From assembly GCA_030522415.1 (NCBI GenBank), contig CM060109.1, positions 21,686,661 to 21,750,660 of the forward strand: 64,000 nucleotides of DNA, given 5' to 3'. Position numbers and translations under genes: made by a program. Under the pieces are notes generated by a model that was not told the origin of the DNA, did not search any database, and was given only the letters and a program-made list of their open reading frames with translations. Below are positions 1-11,587 of this stretch, one piece after another. Numbering within the stretch: position 1 is the first letter of the stretch; every line of letters begins with the position of its first letter. Source of the stretch: Channallabes apus (taxonomy: Eukaryota; Chordata; Actinopteri; Siluriformes; Clariidae).

Positions 1-164
1 GAATTTCATTTAGTTACCTGATTTAGAGATACATGCATGTTTCATTGTCTATTTATCTAAATCCTCATTTTATTTTGGTAATTCTTGGTAAAAGAGTTTT
101 AATAGAGTTTTTGTTTTGTTTCTTCTGAAAGGTAATTCTTACATTTCTGTTACCATCTACTCCG

Positions 165-629
165 ATGATGCGTGTTTTCATATATGGCACTCTTAAAAAG
201 GGCCAGCCAAACTACAACGTAATGGTGGACACCACCAAAGGCAGTACCAAGTTCCTTGGCCATGCTCGCACTGTTGAGAAATACCCCCTGGTGATAGCAG
301 GCAAGTACAATATACCCTTCCTCCTCAATGTGCCTGGACAGGGACGACGTATCCAGGGAGAAATCTACAGTGTGGATGACCCAATGCTGAAATTCCTTGA
401 CTGGTTCGAAAAATGTCCTCAAATGTATCAGCGAACACCAGTCCTGCTTGAGGTTGAGGAGTGGGTTGGAGAGGGAGAGGAAGCACCTCAGGTGGGCAGC
501 ACCACTGAGGCCTTTATGTATAGCACGACCACTTACAAGCCTGAGTGGCTGCAGTATCCTACTTTTGACTGCTATGATGCATATGGGGATCATGGTCTGT
601 TGTTCGTCGATCGAGAAAGCAGAGACTGA
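165..629 (+). CDS. ggact: gamma-glutamylaminecyclotransferase
   Basis: This 154-residue reading frame matches the vertebrate GGACT family along its whole length. The enzyme cleaves gamma-glutamyl-epsilon-lysine, left over from transglutaminase cross-links, into 5-oxoproline and free lysine in the cytosol. Visible landmarks are the YGTLKKGQPN glycine-rich loop (residues 7-16), the YPLVIAG strand (40-46), GEIYSVDD (65-72) and the catalytic glutamate at residue 82 in LDWFEKCP, the same number as in the human enzyme. Length is normal for the family (about 150). A pyrimidine tract followed by AG at about 130-131 looks like a splice acceptor, so this is probably the last exon and holds the whole coding region, as in other fish copies. 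Two ATGs are adjacent; the first is chosen. No breaks are seen. This is the only clearly intact host gene in the window. Confidence 0.93.
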   Translation: MMRVFIYGTLKKGQPNYNVMVDTTKGSTKFLGHARTVEKYPLVIAGKYNIPFLLNVPGQGRRIQGEIYSVDDPMLKFLDWFEKCPQMYQRTPVLLEVEEWVGEGEEAPQVGSTTEAFMYSTTTYKPEWLQYPTFDCYDAYGDHGLLFVDRESRD

Positions 630-737
630 CGGATTCACAATTTGCTGACAATATTTAACAGGTTCATCTCTGGAGATAAACATAGCCATACACACACATT
701 TTACCCAGTAACAGAATTCAGTCTTATTTGAATTGGA

Positions 738-743
738 AATAAA
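738..743 (+). terminator. ggact polyadenylation signal
   Basis: AATAAA lies 109 bases after the ggact stop codon and is followed by T-rich sequence, which fits a short 3' UTR. Confidence 0.6.
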
Positions 744-1560
744 GATTTTAATAATTTTGTCAGTGCAAGTCAGTCCATTCATTCTGTTAGCTCGCACAAA
801 GTTTTGTTAAACCTCATGTGAATCCATGGAGGCTCTTGTGTCAAGTCTTCTTTGGCGTACCTGTTCAACACATTTTATATGCAAAAAAATCAAAAATCTT
901 TTTAAAAGTATTGTTCAGGGTAAATAAATAGTCTGGATCCAAGGGTGATAAAATATTTAATTCCTCATTAATAAATTGATGTACATTAAACCAAATGCTC
1001 AAACTTTTCATGTTTTCTAATGTTTTTTAATGATTTCTTCATTATTGTTCTGAGCTGATTGGATTGATATTTCGTTGTTATTTGTAAGCTACCTTGGGTC
1101 TAAAAATTATACAATTTCATGGAAGGAAGATTCCTGTAGATCCAGGCCACCCTGTATACTCTCCTACCATTAAGACCTGCTGTAATGTACAGTACATCTC
1201 AAACATAACATATTGTGGAGAAGTTATACCTTTTTCTATTTTAATTCAAAATGTTAAGCTATAATATTCTAGGTTAATTACATTTCAGTATTTTTTTGTT
1301 ATTGTTAAAATTTTGATGATTACAGTTTAGAACTCTCAAAACTCTCAAAATATAAGAATATTTCCTAGGATCAATCAAGATTCAAAATATTTAATTTTGC
1401 ATTTATACACATAAACATGTATATATTGTATTTTTTTTGTGTGTGCGCAAAAGCTCTCTGCAAGGTAAAATAGAGATAGAGACAATGCACAAACTAAATA
1501 GCAGAAGGAAGCTATATACTCTATAATGTACTTTGGTATTATTTACACATCACACCCAGA
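744..1560. other. AT-rich intergenic spacer
   Basis: I see no gene or recognisable repeat here. The sequence is AT-rich with short homopolymer runs. Confidence 0.5.
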
Positions 1561-1564
1561 TATG

Positions 1565-1796
1565 AAACTATGGGCAGTGGCGGCTCAATTGTAGGTGGGT
1601 TTAGCCTGGGTTTTATTCCCAGCCAGTGCCCAAACTCCAGCCACTGGATGCAGTGTTGGTCCCAAGCTCGGATAAAATGCGAGGTTTGCATCAGGAAGGG
1701 CATATAGTGTAAAAAAACTTTGTGTCAAGTTTGTATGTACAGACCGGATAGCGTGCTATGTTGACCCCTGGGAGCAGCCGAAAGACCAACAACAAC
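1565..1796 (+). repeat. degraded SINE with LINE-related 3' part
   Basis: The stretch has the layout of an old fish tRNA-headed SINE. A GGCAGTGGCGGCTCA-type head is followed by a core with TTGGTCCCAAGCTCGGATAAAATG and ATCAGGAAGGGCAT. It closes with GGGAGCAGCCGAAAGACCAACAACAAC, a tail ending found in several fish SINE families. The B-box region is degraded. Family assignment is from pattern memory only. Confidence 0.5.
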
Positions 1797-1799
1797 CCA

Positions 1800-2320
1800 G
1801 ATTTTTTCAAATGGCACTGTTTCTTAAAGATTTATTTGCACACTTAATATCAATTTGCACAGTTTTTATATTTCCTTCCCATCTTTTCCTGATCTTACTG
1901 TGAACCAGTTTATGTTTAACAATAGAATTATTTACAATACAGGAACTGAGAAATTATGTTCATTTTATGCAATTAATACTGGGTCAGGGTTCATTTGACA
2001 CAAATTACTGTTAATGTGGCATGGCATGGAGTCAATCAGCCTGTGGTAGTTCTAAGTCTTTATTGGGGTTGCTTTGATTTTGTCATAGAAAGACCCAGAG
2101 GGACAGATGATAGGAATATATTTAGATATGGGCAATAGGAATTCTTACCACTTAAGGAATCAGAAAGTGCAATGAAGGAAATGTTTCATGGCTTCACATC
2201 ATATTATAAAACCTTGTAGTGCCCACTTAAATTCCAGAATTTACTAAACAGAATTTACTACAATATTACATTTCAGGTCAATAATCACTGAAATTAATAA
2301 TTATATAACGTAAATAAATA
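1800..2320. other. spacer without recognised features
   Basis: AT-rich sequence with no usable reading frame and no repeat that I recognise. Confidence 0.4.
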
Positions 2321-2321
2321 A

Positions 2322-2436
2322 ATACACCCTGTCCAGGGTGTACCCCGCCTAGTGCCCGAAGTCTCCTGGGATAGGCTCCAGGTCCCCCGCGACCCTGAAC
2401 ACAGGATTAAGCGGTATAGAGAATGAATGAATGAAA
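2322..2436 (+). repeat. 5'-truncated SINE, L2-type tail
   Basis: The sequence is nearly identical to the last 110 bases of the complete SINE at 35892-36263: ACCCTGTCCAGGGTGTACC, GGGATAGGCTCCAGG, AGCGGTATAGA and a terminal (AATG)n run. The tRNA-related head is missing. Confidence 0.8.
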
Positions 2437-2839
2437 ATAAATAAATACATTAAATAAAAAAACATTAAATAATTAAATAACAGTCACTAATTATAACCAT
2501 GTGCCTGTGTGAAAATAAGGAAATATGGCATGTTTTACAGTGTCTTTATTTTTAAAACATTGCGTGCTTTAGGCAACTGGTCCATTAACAATCATGATAT
2601 ATGTACTCTCCACAAATGACTGCTGCTTTCCTTTTTTTAGTAACAGTAAAAATGCAGATTGAATTTCACAAATGTTAGAAAAAATAAATCAAAGAGGACC
2701 ACAGATCATGCCCTGATTCATACTGTATATGCCATGCAGCATTTGAAACATCCATGACACAAACATTAACATAATCATATTTATATATAAATAGTATATA
2801 TTAATATTAAATGATTTGAGTGTACAGAACAGTTTCTTA

Positions 2840-2940
2840 TGCTCTGTTATAAGCTGCACTTTAATTTTTGTGAAGCTGCTTTGAGACAATGACCATTGTT
2901 AAAAGCGCTATATAAATAAAATTGAATTGAATTGAATTGA
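2840..2940 (+). repeat. LINE 3' tail with GAATT repeats
   Basis: GAAGCTGCTTTGAGACAATG, AAAAGCGCTATATAAATAAA and a (GAATT)n end form a tail also present at 23480-23556 and, in altered form, at 53041-53078. This is the 3' end of a fish L2/CR1-group LINE or of a SINE borrowing its tail. Confidence 0.7.
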
Positions 2941-2944
2941 ATCA

Positions 2945-4020
2945 CACACTAATATGGCATGCTAGATTAGTCTCAGGTTCGACGCATGGGTGTGAAAAAA
3001 GTGAATCACCACCTCAGTCACCACCCCCTAAGTAATTATGAGGTCCTCCATGATGTAACAGTGTGATTCAGTAGGTTCAGTCGCCGAAAGACCAACGAGA
3101 GACTGCTGCTGAAACACATGAAACGGGCAAGCGCATTGGCTGCCGGTAACCTCAGGGAATATTGATGGTGTGATATTACTGCTTTTTTACTGTATGTAGG
3201 ACAGAGCATCACTTAAATATGTTATTTAAAGTGAACAATACAAAGGAGAAACTGTAACTTGTATTCTATTATCGTTGTGTAAGTGCAGTTTCCATGTATA
3301 GACAGGAAATGTAACATAATGGCATGCATCACATTTGCTTAAACAGTTCATGAAAAGAGATATAATGCTTGAATTAGGAGAGAAATGTAAATAGAGACAA
3401 TAGTATTGTGTTATGGTGATTTAAACTGTATTTATATAAAAAATATAGTTGTTGCGTTTGTTCACATTTGTTTACATTTCATCAGAAGTAGTGACATATC
3501 TCTTTCTTTGTGGTTTTTCATTTTAGGTTATTGACCCCTAGTTGAATCCACTTTGAGCCAAACTGAATGATTATTGTCTAGCCTGGCAAGCTGCCAAATA
3601 CAAGAGTTAAAATGTAATTGCGGAGTTGTTCCCGGTATACACTGTAGGTAGCCAATGTTTATTTTTTCAAGTTAGAAGCAGAAGTTGATGTGCATATTTC
3701 AGGTAACTCGACAAGAACACCATGGAAAAGCTCAGTGGTTAATTTGTGTACAGCCAGCAACCTCCATTACAATAAAAAGATAAAGAAATTTCATAATCTA
3801 TCAAAAGGGTTGTTACAAAAAAAAAAATCATAGGACATTTTTCATTAATAGATAATGCTCATTTAAAATGCTCATTTGCAACATTTAAAAGTTATAAACA
3901 GCAAATGAAATAGAGATTTTTTTTTTATCCATACTTCCTAAATCAGTCAAAATATTTAGTAATGATTTATTACTGAGTTTTGCTGGCAACAAGGCTAACT
4001 TCATTTGGAATTCAAGCAAT
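2945..4020. other. spacer upstream of GT92 pseudogene
   Basis: No gene recognised. A short CAGTCGCCGAAAGACCAACG stretch near 3080 recalls the SINE tail at 1780, but the surroundings are not preserved. The rest is AT-rich. Confidence 0.4.
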
Positions 4021-4835
4021 ATGCGTCTTGTCACTGCCTTAATGATGGTTATATATGTTTGCATAATAATGATTTATTTTAAATACAGTAATTTTTTTAT
4101 CAGAAAAGCAGACCATCTAAACCCAAGAGCAGCAATACAGAAATTTTACATCTACATTTTTTGCCTCAATTTGTCCAGCATCTATATCAGGCAACAGCAT
4201 AGCACCTATTCCTGGGACCAGGTATCTCATGGTGTCAGCTTTCCTAAATCATGAAGCAAATGGGCAGGTAAACATCACCATAATGAACCATAGCCATTTA
4301 CCTGTATATTTTGTTGTTAACAGCATGGACTCCGTATATCCACTGTTAAACCAGACAAGCACGTTGATTATTTTGGATTTCCTTTTGTGACCACAGATGC
4401 TTTCTGAAACACAGACCCAACATGCAGTGCCAAACACACAACCATTTCAAGATCAGAGAACGTTCTAGAAATACAAAGCCACCTGTATTTGCCTATAAGG
4501 AGGCTTCTGACTCATGGGAGAGACTGCATTTCTTCCTTGTTTGGAGGGTATAATAATGTCCTTCAGTTTGTGCAGGCTGTAGAGACATGTAAGTTTCTCT
4601 CTGTTGAGCACATGGTTCTCTACAACACTAGCTGTGGTTTTCCACATTTATGAGCAAGATGGCTTCCTGGAAATCGTTCCCTGGCCGATCCATCACATTC
4701 TAGAGCCATCCAAAGGCTGGGACTTTGAGCTGCATTCAGGAAAATTGCACTACTATGAGCAACAGGCCACTATAAGCGACAGCATTCACATGAACAGGCA
4801 AAGGTCCAAATATGTATCTGTACATCATTCATAAA
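4021..4835 (+). pseudogene. glycosyltransferase family 92 pseudogene
   Basis: The fragments translate, in changing frames, to a GT92 (DUF23) protein, a Golgi type II membrane glycosyltransferase of the galt-1 type. The first ATG starts a short cytoplasmic end and a hydrophobic anchor (residues 4-20, LVTALMMVIYVCIIMIY). Further on are family-like stretches: NNVLQFVQAVE (near 4555), LYNTSCGF (near 4620), then DGFLEIVPWPIHHILEPSKGW and LHYYEQQATISDS, which match the PWP and HYY(G)Q motifs before the active site. The protein continues to SKYVSVHH and then stops, before the metal-binding acidic motif would be complete. Several frameshifts and in-frame stops separate the pieces, and the frame stays uninterrupted only for about 75 residues at each end. 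It appears intronless. Dead copy; family call fairly secure. Confidence 0.72.
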
Positions 4836-4839
4836 ATCA

Positions 4840-5680
4840 GTGGAAAGTCCATCTGGGCGCCCAGTGATTTGGCTATTGTCATGCATACTACTAAACCACA
4901 CCGTCCTGATTTAGGCATTGAGAAACTGATAATGGACAATAAAATTTGGGAGTATGCAGAAAGACCAAATGTGAATTAAGTGATATGCAATTCTGGGATT
5001 TTAAAGTGACAAAAGAGTTACTTATGCAAAAACCTTGTTTAAATCTATATGACTTATTAACAGTTATACACACAAATAATAACTAGAGAGATACATTTTC
5101 TGAAGAAAATTTGAGTGGTTCTGACGCAGCTTGCAAGCATCTTAAAATGTGGTAAATTTGACATTTCTACAAAATTCTTGTGCTGCGCTAGAATACGTCA
5201 AAGTTGGTCTCAATGTTAAGTCTAGAGGATTTTTCCCCCACATCATATGCCAATGGGGCAAATTTACGCACCTTTTGTGTCCCAGGGGTGCATTAGTGTT
5301 ATGTGACATGTGAGTGTGTATAATAGAAAGAGGTATGTGTTTGGCATGTGAGTGTGTTCTTGTTTTTCCATCCTGGTGGGGAATCTGACCTGATTGCACA
5401 CTGCCCCAAGGGTGTGCAGGGGTGATGGCGTACGGTGGCTGCGGGGGGAAAAAATCAGGTTCACGGATATTGGTCTGTCATTTCTCTAGATCTGAGATGC
5501 GCAGGGGATAGAGAAGGAACAGCCAATCAGCAGTAGTGTGTTGATGTCTGTGATTGGCTGGTTTTGTGGCTGGTTTTTTTAATACTGGACAAAGTTGAGC
5601 GAGTGCGCACAGAAAATAAATGTTGCACGCGCAAGCAGGCAGGAATTGAGATGTCGCGCGCGCGAAGAACATGTTGAGCG
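4840..5680. other. spacer without recognised features
   Basis: I find no gene. The part from 5500 becomes CG-rich with short GCGCGC runs (near 5650), unlike the AT-rich sequence before it. This may mark the edge of the repeat that follows. Confidence 0.4.
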
Positions 5681-5689
5681 AGCAGGGGA

Positions 5690-6870
5690 GATGCCGCACG
5701 CGCAGAATCGATCAGAATTGTGGCAGGAATTCACATGAGCTTGACCTGTCATTTAATATCACCCACCCACTCGTCCCTTTATATAAGAAATTAGCGGAGG
5801 ATAATCAATTGGTTAATCAATTCCTGTGTACTTTGGAGTACACTCCCTATAACTCCGCTCACCGCTCGTGGCGTCACGGGTTCTCGCGACTAGACCAGCA
5901 GAGTTTAGGGGCCGGTTTGGTGCTTATTTTAGGGCACCGGCACCAATCTTTTTCTGTGGAAAAGCGCGGCACTGGTTCCAAAATTGGGAACCGGTGTTAT
6001 GCGCTAAAATGCCTGCATGCCATGGATTTACCCCCTACATAATCGCTATCAAAGATTATATTAGAACATAAATTCATAGGTTTATTATCAAATATGATAT
6101 TACAATTATAATAAACCCTAGGCACGTGACCGCCGTCAAGACCATTAATACAAATTACTGTATAGTGTTTATTTTGTGGCACATGTATTTTCCAGGGCTT
6201 TGAACATGAATATACAAAAAATGCTAAATAAACATTTATATATATAAAAAAAATAAATATTGTTTATGATGAAAAATTAGATGAAACTAAGTTTATTATA
6301 AAATAAAGAATATGAAAGTATACATGTTGTATAGTATATGAAAAATATTAATATTTATATTTTTCATATACAAATTAATTTTCATATAGCTTATTTTATT
6401 GTATTGTCTCATGTAATTTTTAATTTGTAAACCATTAACCTATGAATTTATGTTCTAATATATAATCTTTGATAGTGATTATGTAGAGAGGGCAGTCCAT
6501 GGCAGGGGGCATTTTAGCGCATAACCGACACGGGAACCAGAGCAGTGGAAAAGGGGTACCACTGACCTGTCTTGGTATGGCTGTAGCATCTGCAGCATTT
6601 ACTTCCAGTGATTGTACTAAGATGGGCTAATAATGTCAATCTAGGCACTGAACATATTGAGAAGAAAATGCTTTTCTTGAATAATACTGGGAGCATAATG
6701 CAAATATGAAAATATCTAAAAAGAGCCACTTGACAATAATGATGATCAGGGTTATACATAGGCTTATACATAGGGCCCAGGGGCCAACAAGTTATCTGTT
6801 AAAAATGCGTCGCATACATAGTACCCCGAGGAAAAAAAGTTCAGGCTTAGGAATTTTTTCCACTATCAGC
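5690..6870 (+). mobile_element. degraded hAT-like element, copy A
   Basis: Long parts match the better preserved copy at 42814-43977: GCCGTCAAGACCATTAATAC, TTATTTTGTGGCACAT, CAGGGCTTTGAACATGAATA, and the end beginning AAGTTCAGGCTTAGGA. The reading frame near 5755 contains PLVPLYKKLAED, matching PLVTLCKKLAED in copy B. The left part differs from copy B, so this copy is rearranged or a mosaic. Ends are not resolved and I found no TSD. Confidence 0.5.
5995..6529. repeat. inverted repeat, arms about 85 bp
   Basis: The left arm (about 5998-6085) and right arm (about 6440-6528) are imperfect reverse complements, both containing TTATGCGCTAAAATGCC at the outside and AACATAAATTCATAGG at the inside. 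Copy B of the same element (43290-43385) has only the right arm. Confidence 0.7.
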
Positions 6871-7340
6871 CCTGGGTGTGTTTCACCATGGGAACCTAAT
6901 TTGAGGTCCCCATGGGCAACGCCTCACTAGAAACTCCAAAATAAATTTATTGGAACATGGGTAATGCGTTTTCTAAGAAGTTCCCATGAGGACAATTTCA
7001 AGACAAAAATATGTTTGTGTATAGCTAGGCATAGCTAGTTGTCAGAGTATTTCAGTCCTCATGAGGTTTGCCATTTCGGAATTGTGCATTGCCGATTGTA
7101 CACTCTCTAGCGCCTCCTATACAATTTGGGAATACCAAAGACATAAATGAATAAATACAATAAAAATAAATAAATAAATAATAGTTATTTCACAGAATTT
7201 TGTTAAATAAATAAAACTTTCCTGACACCAAAAAGCTTGCTTTATTTTGACTTATTTGTTTTCATTCTCATTTTTTTCTCTGCTTCCCATCCACATTATT
7301 ACTCATACCCATACTTGCATTAGCAAATTATTTCTTATCA
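6870..7340. other. AT-rich sequence left of copia remnant
   Basis: No gene. If the copia element were complete, its reverse transcriptase, RNase H and 3' LTR would lie here, and I see none of them. The copia 3' half therefore seems to be deleted. Confidence 0.4.
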
Positions 7341-7342
7341 CA

Positions 7343-7543
7343 TTACAGATGGCTTTTGTGGGTTAGAGTTGCTAACTGTTTATGTTTGGTGTGGTACAAG
7401 TCATTGTCTTCCGGCCTACTGTTAAATTGTGTCAGTTCAAATGTTTCATTTTCTTTGAGTGAGTCAATCTCCTTCATTGCACGCTCCCATTCAGGGCCCT
7501 CCGATGACATCAGAGCCTCCTTGTAGGTTTGGGAACTCCACAT
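7343..7543 (-). pseudogene. copia reverse transcriptase N-terminal fragment
   Basis: The translation has TYKEALMSSEGPEWERAMKE and then IDSLKENETFEL, the conserved start of the copia reverse transcriptase region. After about 45 residues the similarity ends and the catalytic YVDD part is missing, so this is a truncated remnant. Confidence 0.65.
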
Positions 7544-7980
7544 ACTACCCTGTAACAGTAATCAATGCTCATATTAGTGACTTCATCTTCAGATACATAA
7601 TCTGTCAGATAATCCCCAAGGTATTTCGGGATCCTCCTTTCCCTTCTTGGATAATGATAGTTTAGATTATGATGAGGTTTTGAATCCTTCTTGTTAACAT
7701 CCTCTTCTACAACTACTTTTTCTGTAGCCTCACTTCATTTGACACTTCAGTGTCATCTACTGTATAGTAGCTCTCTCTTTGTCTTTCTTGTAGGATATGA
7801 TTCTCAGGCCCTTCCATGCTCTGTGGTCACTAATGTTACCATCAGGCATCATGTTTTTGTATTCTTGAACCTCTAAGTCAACATCAGTTTGGGTCTGTTG
7901 TTCTAACCTGTTTTCCCAATAAATTTCACTAGTCTGTGTTTAGACACCTTCCTTGTCTATGGATTATACACCAAGTGTGC

Positions 7981-8472
7981 CTATACCAGGCTGTTCTTAC
8001 TATTTCCCACAAATATTCTTTTCTTACATCTAGAGTCCAGTTTCTTTTGACTGTGTTTGTATGAGTAGCATCCTGATCCAAAAACCCACATCTTTGAAAG
8101 GTTTGGCTTTTTACCAGTTATTGTGAAGTAAGAGGTATTTTTTGTCCTATCACTGTAGTATCTATTTCTAATATAGGCAGCCGTCTGGACAGCATAAGGC
8201 CACAATATCTTCTGCAATCCCTTCTCTAACAAGAGGCATCTTCCCATCTCAAAAATGGTTTGCCACTGTCTTTTTACAGTACCATTTTGATGAAGAGAGA
8301 AAGGGGAAGATGTCTTATGCTTTTATTCCTCAAAAGGGTCTGAAAGGTTTCACCTGTATATTCTGTACCGTTATCTGATCCTATACATTTTATTGTACCC
8401 TATGGTGCACTGTCTGCAATAAACTTCTCTGTTCCCATTGTAGTGTCACTCTTGTTTATAAGAAAGTAAACT
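7981..8472 (-). pseudogene. copia integrase remnant
   Basis: Reading leftwards from 8472, the frame shows IRSDNGTEYTG (second catalytic Asp of the integrase core). HQNGTVKRQW follows where the family has the catalytic Glu; here valine and lysine replace the usual Ala-Glu. Then come MGRCLLLEKGL, LWPYAVQTAAYIRNR and VFGSGCYSYK, all typical of copia integrase. An unreadable codon run near 8400 also breaks the frame. Loss of the catalytic Glu shows that it is dead. Confidence 0.72.
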
Positions 8473-8480
8473 GCTATTGC

Positions 8481-9331
8481 TAGGGGTGGGCGATATACCG
8501 GTACCCACGGTTAACCGGTAGAAATGTGTCAACCGATAGAGATTTTGGTCTATCGTCTTATTCGCGGTTGAGATCACGTGACGTTGCACGTTACGTCACC
8601 ACGCAATACACATTCACTTCTATGGGAAGCCAAACACATCTAAAGTAGGACGAAACCGTGGCACCCGATTGAGCCGGCGTGGGCAGACCAAATATCCAGA
8701 CCCGGTGGATCGTGTAGCGCCGACCAACTTGAACAGCGCTACTCGAATTACAAACCTGCGCGATGCTGATAGAAATGGACCGCGCTGACCATCGAAATAC
8801 ATTTTACCCCGCTGGGATGCGCATGTACAAACCAGGCATGGCAAGGCGGAAACAATATTAAACAGTCCTGCCATTTTAAATAAATTGTTTTTAAATAAAA
8901 CAGTGAGTTGCGCAGGTTTGCGATTCGAGCTATTTGGTTCAATCGGGTATAAAAACAATAAAAACGAGAACACACAAAATCCTTATCAACTGTTTATTCT
9001 CCTTTATTCACAAAAACAAACTGAAACTCCAACACATGCAACACTCTAGAGGAGGAAGTGCGCATGCGCCTTTTGCCCTTCTACGGCAAGCCCTAGGGGA
9101 TACAAACCTCACAAACCCATATGCACCTCACGAGCGCCTGTCCCTCTAACATTAGCACAATATAACAAAATCAAATGAGGTTTGTTACACATCCAATCGA
9201 ATATGGCGAAAGTAAAAAAAATGCGGCAAACCTCAGCAATTCCCAGTTTAAATAAAATGACATGTTGTAAAACAGTTTCTTTGTGTTTGAATTTTTATAT
9301 ATGCATTTTCAGATACAAATTGCTACATTGT

Positions 9332-9390
<59 letters not shown>

Positions 9391-9443
9391 AATTGCTTCT
9401 ACCGTGATAGAAGATTTTGGTTATATCGCATCGCCCACCCCTA
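8481..9443 (+). mobile_element. hAT non-autonomous element, copy 1
   Basis: The terminal inverted repeats are TAGGGGTGGGCGAT and ATCGCCCACCCCTA. The flanks are gctattgc (8473-8480) and gatattgc (9444-9451), an 8 bp TSD with one mismatch, the hAT size. It contains a (TA)n run at about 9335-9387 and no transposase. Inserted in the copia integrase. Confidence 0.85.
9335..9387. repeat. (TA)n microsatellite
   Basis: About 26 TA units inside the hAT copy 8481-9443. Confidence 0.9.
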
Positions 9444-9522
9444 GATATTGCCCCTGAGAAATCATCTGTAAATGAAATTGCATACTTATACCCATCTAAA
9501 ATAGTTGGCTCAATGGGGCCTG

Positions 9523-9765
9523 CTAGATTAGTATGTACTGTACCAGCTCTAGGAGGGTACTAGCTTTCACATCAGGTTTCTTGTTTCTGTTGTTGGTAAA
9601 AGTTCCTTGAGTACAAATATTACAGTCTATAGTGACATTACCAGTGATCTGAATACCTTCTACCACCTCAGGCAACTTCAATAAATTATCAACATTATAG
9701 TGTCCTAAAATCTCATGCCATGTTTTGACATTACAAATTAAGTTTACTTTGTCACTGGATATCAT
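9523..9765 (-). pseudogene. copia gag-pre-integrase domain
   Basis: The peptide contains WHEILGHYNVDNLLKLP and then CNICTQGTFTNNRNKK. This is the H-x-H...C-x2-C zinc-binding domain that precedes the copia integrase. It lies directly to the right of the hAT copy 8481-9443, which separates it from the integrase core. Confidence 0.75.
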
Positions 9766-10500
9766 ATCATTTACTGAATCAACACATTGTTCATGGTTAT
9801 TTCCTGTTTTTAGGTAGCACAGTTTCTCATGCTGTTCTATGGGGAAGAATTTTCATCTTTGCTATTTTCGTCCTTCTGTAAGATCACCTTAGCTCCACCC
9901 ATTGTAGCAGCTTGTACAGACACTAGTCTGTGGATATGATGGGATGAATAAGACCTCTTTCAGGGTGACTCTGAAGCATCTTCCTATAATGTCTTGCAAA
10001 AAAAAAAAAAAAGACTGCATTTCCACATTTTAACAATTTAAACAGCTTGCACCATGTAGTCTGGATTGAATTGCATCATTAAATGTTGAAAGCATCATTA
10101 AATGTTGTAAACTTGTCTCCCTCTGTTAGGTTGCTCCACAATCTATCATGAGTCTGTTTCATTTAATGGTGTCTGGTAAACTTCTTTGACTTACTTTAAA
10201 CACAAATGTCCGTTGTTCGTTTCGCATCATCCTTGGTAGGGGTGGGTGATTATAACCAAAATCTTCTATCACGGTAGAAGCAATTTTCTTCCTCGATAAC
10301 GATATATATCACAATTTAGCAATTTGTACCTGAAAATGCATACATAAAATTTTTAACACAAAGAATTTGTTTTACATAATGTAATTTTATTTAAACTGTG
10401 AATTGCTGAGGTTTGTGAATTTACTTTGGCCATATTCGTTTGGAAGCTTGGATTTCAGATGATAGAAAAGATTTGACGTGTTTCCACCACTTGTTAAAAC

Positions 10501-11587
10501 TAGGGTTGGGTACCAAACACCGGTGCCAATACGGAACCGGTACCTATAGAACCGGTATGTACCGGACCGAAACAGAACGCGAATTTCGGTGCCTCATTTC
10601 GGTGCCACTTAAATGCCTGAACTGTCGATTGAAATATTTGTTCTCTAGATTCATACATTTTTGTACATTAATAGTTTATTAGATTAAATAAAAAAATTAA
10701 AAGCACAAATCATCCGGAAATGAGAGACCATCCGACATGCGCGTGAATGCAGTAACTAACGTTACACTCGCTCTGACGGCAGCAGGCGGTCTACCGATAG
10801 CTTAGCATGCTAAATTAAACAACTTTTGTTAAAATGCCTAAAACTAAACGGTCGAAAGTGTGGCTGGATTTCACAAGAAAGGATTCCGGCACCGCGACGT
10901 GCAGCAAATGTTTTACAGCAGTTGCGTGTAAAGGGGGAAACACGTCAAATCTAATGAAACATTCGAGGGCAGACGGAATAAAGTTAAAAGCAGAGGGAGG
11001 CACCGTGTTTTCTTGCGGACAACAGCTGGCGCTATCGGTGTGGACGAGCCTCAGTCCCAGTCCCAGTCATACCAACTGTAGCAAAAAGGAGTCACTGATT
11101 ATGATGCCGACAGCGGAAGCAGGTTAGTAGTAGGATAATGTAATGTTAATAGCAAAATGCAAATCTTGCATTCATGCTAACAAAGTCAAACGATTTGTAA
11201 AAAAAAAAAATACTAATGTAACATGGATTATGAACAGAACAGAACAGAACCCCATTTACCATTGTAAAGAAGGCTATGTATGTCCTGTGCAGGGCAATAA
11301 GTCAGGAAAGGAGTCGTATTTTGACAGAAAAGGCAAATATGGTGAAATTTCTGCAAAAGAATTGCTAAAATTTGAAGCTTACATATTCATATATACTTTA
11401 AACTTTTAATATATTGTTAAATTTTAAGCATAAATTTTTTTGTTCAATAAAAATTAATTCTTGAGTCATCCACTATAATTTTGTGGCTTAAAAGTATCGG
11501 TTCAGGCACCGTTTTGGCACCGGTACCGTTTTCAAAGTATCGATTTGGCACCTGTATCGAAAAAAACCCAAACGATACCCAACCCTA
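10501..11587 (+). mobile_element. hAT element carrying a BED-finger exon, copy 1
   Basis: The ends are TAGGGTTGGGTACC and GATACCCAACCCTA, with a perfect 8 bp TSD gttaaaac (10493-10500 and 11588-11595). A second copy lies at 28446-29543 in the opposite orientation. It is nested in the hAT 10237-12511. It keeps a short coding exon (10834-11127) but has no catalytic core. Confidence 0.88.
10834..11127 (+). pseudogene. BED zinc-finger exon of ZBED-type transposase
   Basis: The ORF starts MPKTKRSKVWLDF and continues with TCSKCFTAVACKGG and SNLMKHSRAD. That is the W-x-F, C-x2-C and H parts of a BED zinc finger, the DNA-binding N-terminus of hAT transposases and of ZBED proteins. The second zinc histidine expected after LMKH is not obvious. 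A splice-donor-like GTTAGT follows GAAGCAG at about 11122, so this was probably the first coding exon; the dimerisation and RNase-H-like parts are missing. The matching region on the minus strand of 28446-29543 has an in-frame stop just after DGIKL. Alone it could only bind DNA. Confidence 0.6.

Noticed and set aside
150..797. 215-codon frame on the minus strand over ggact
   Set aside because: It is the antisense shadow of the ggact coding exon; its sequence resembles no protein and codon bias belongs to the plus strand.
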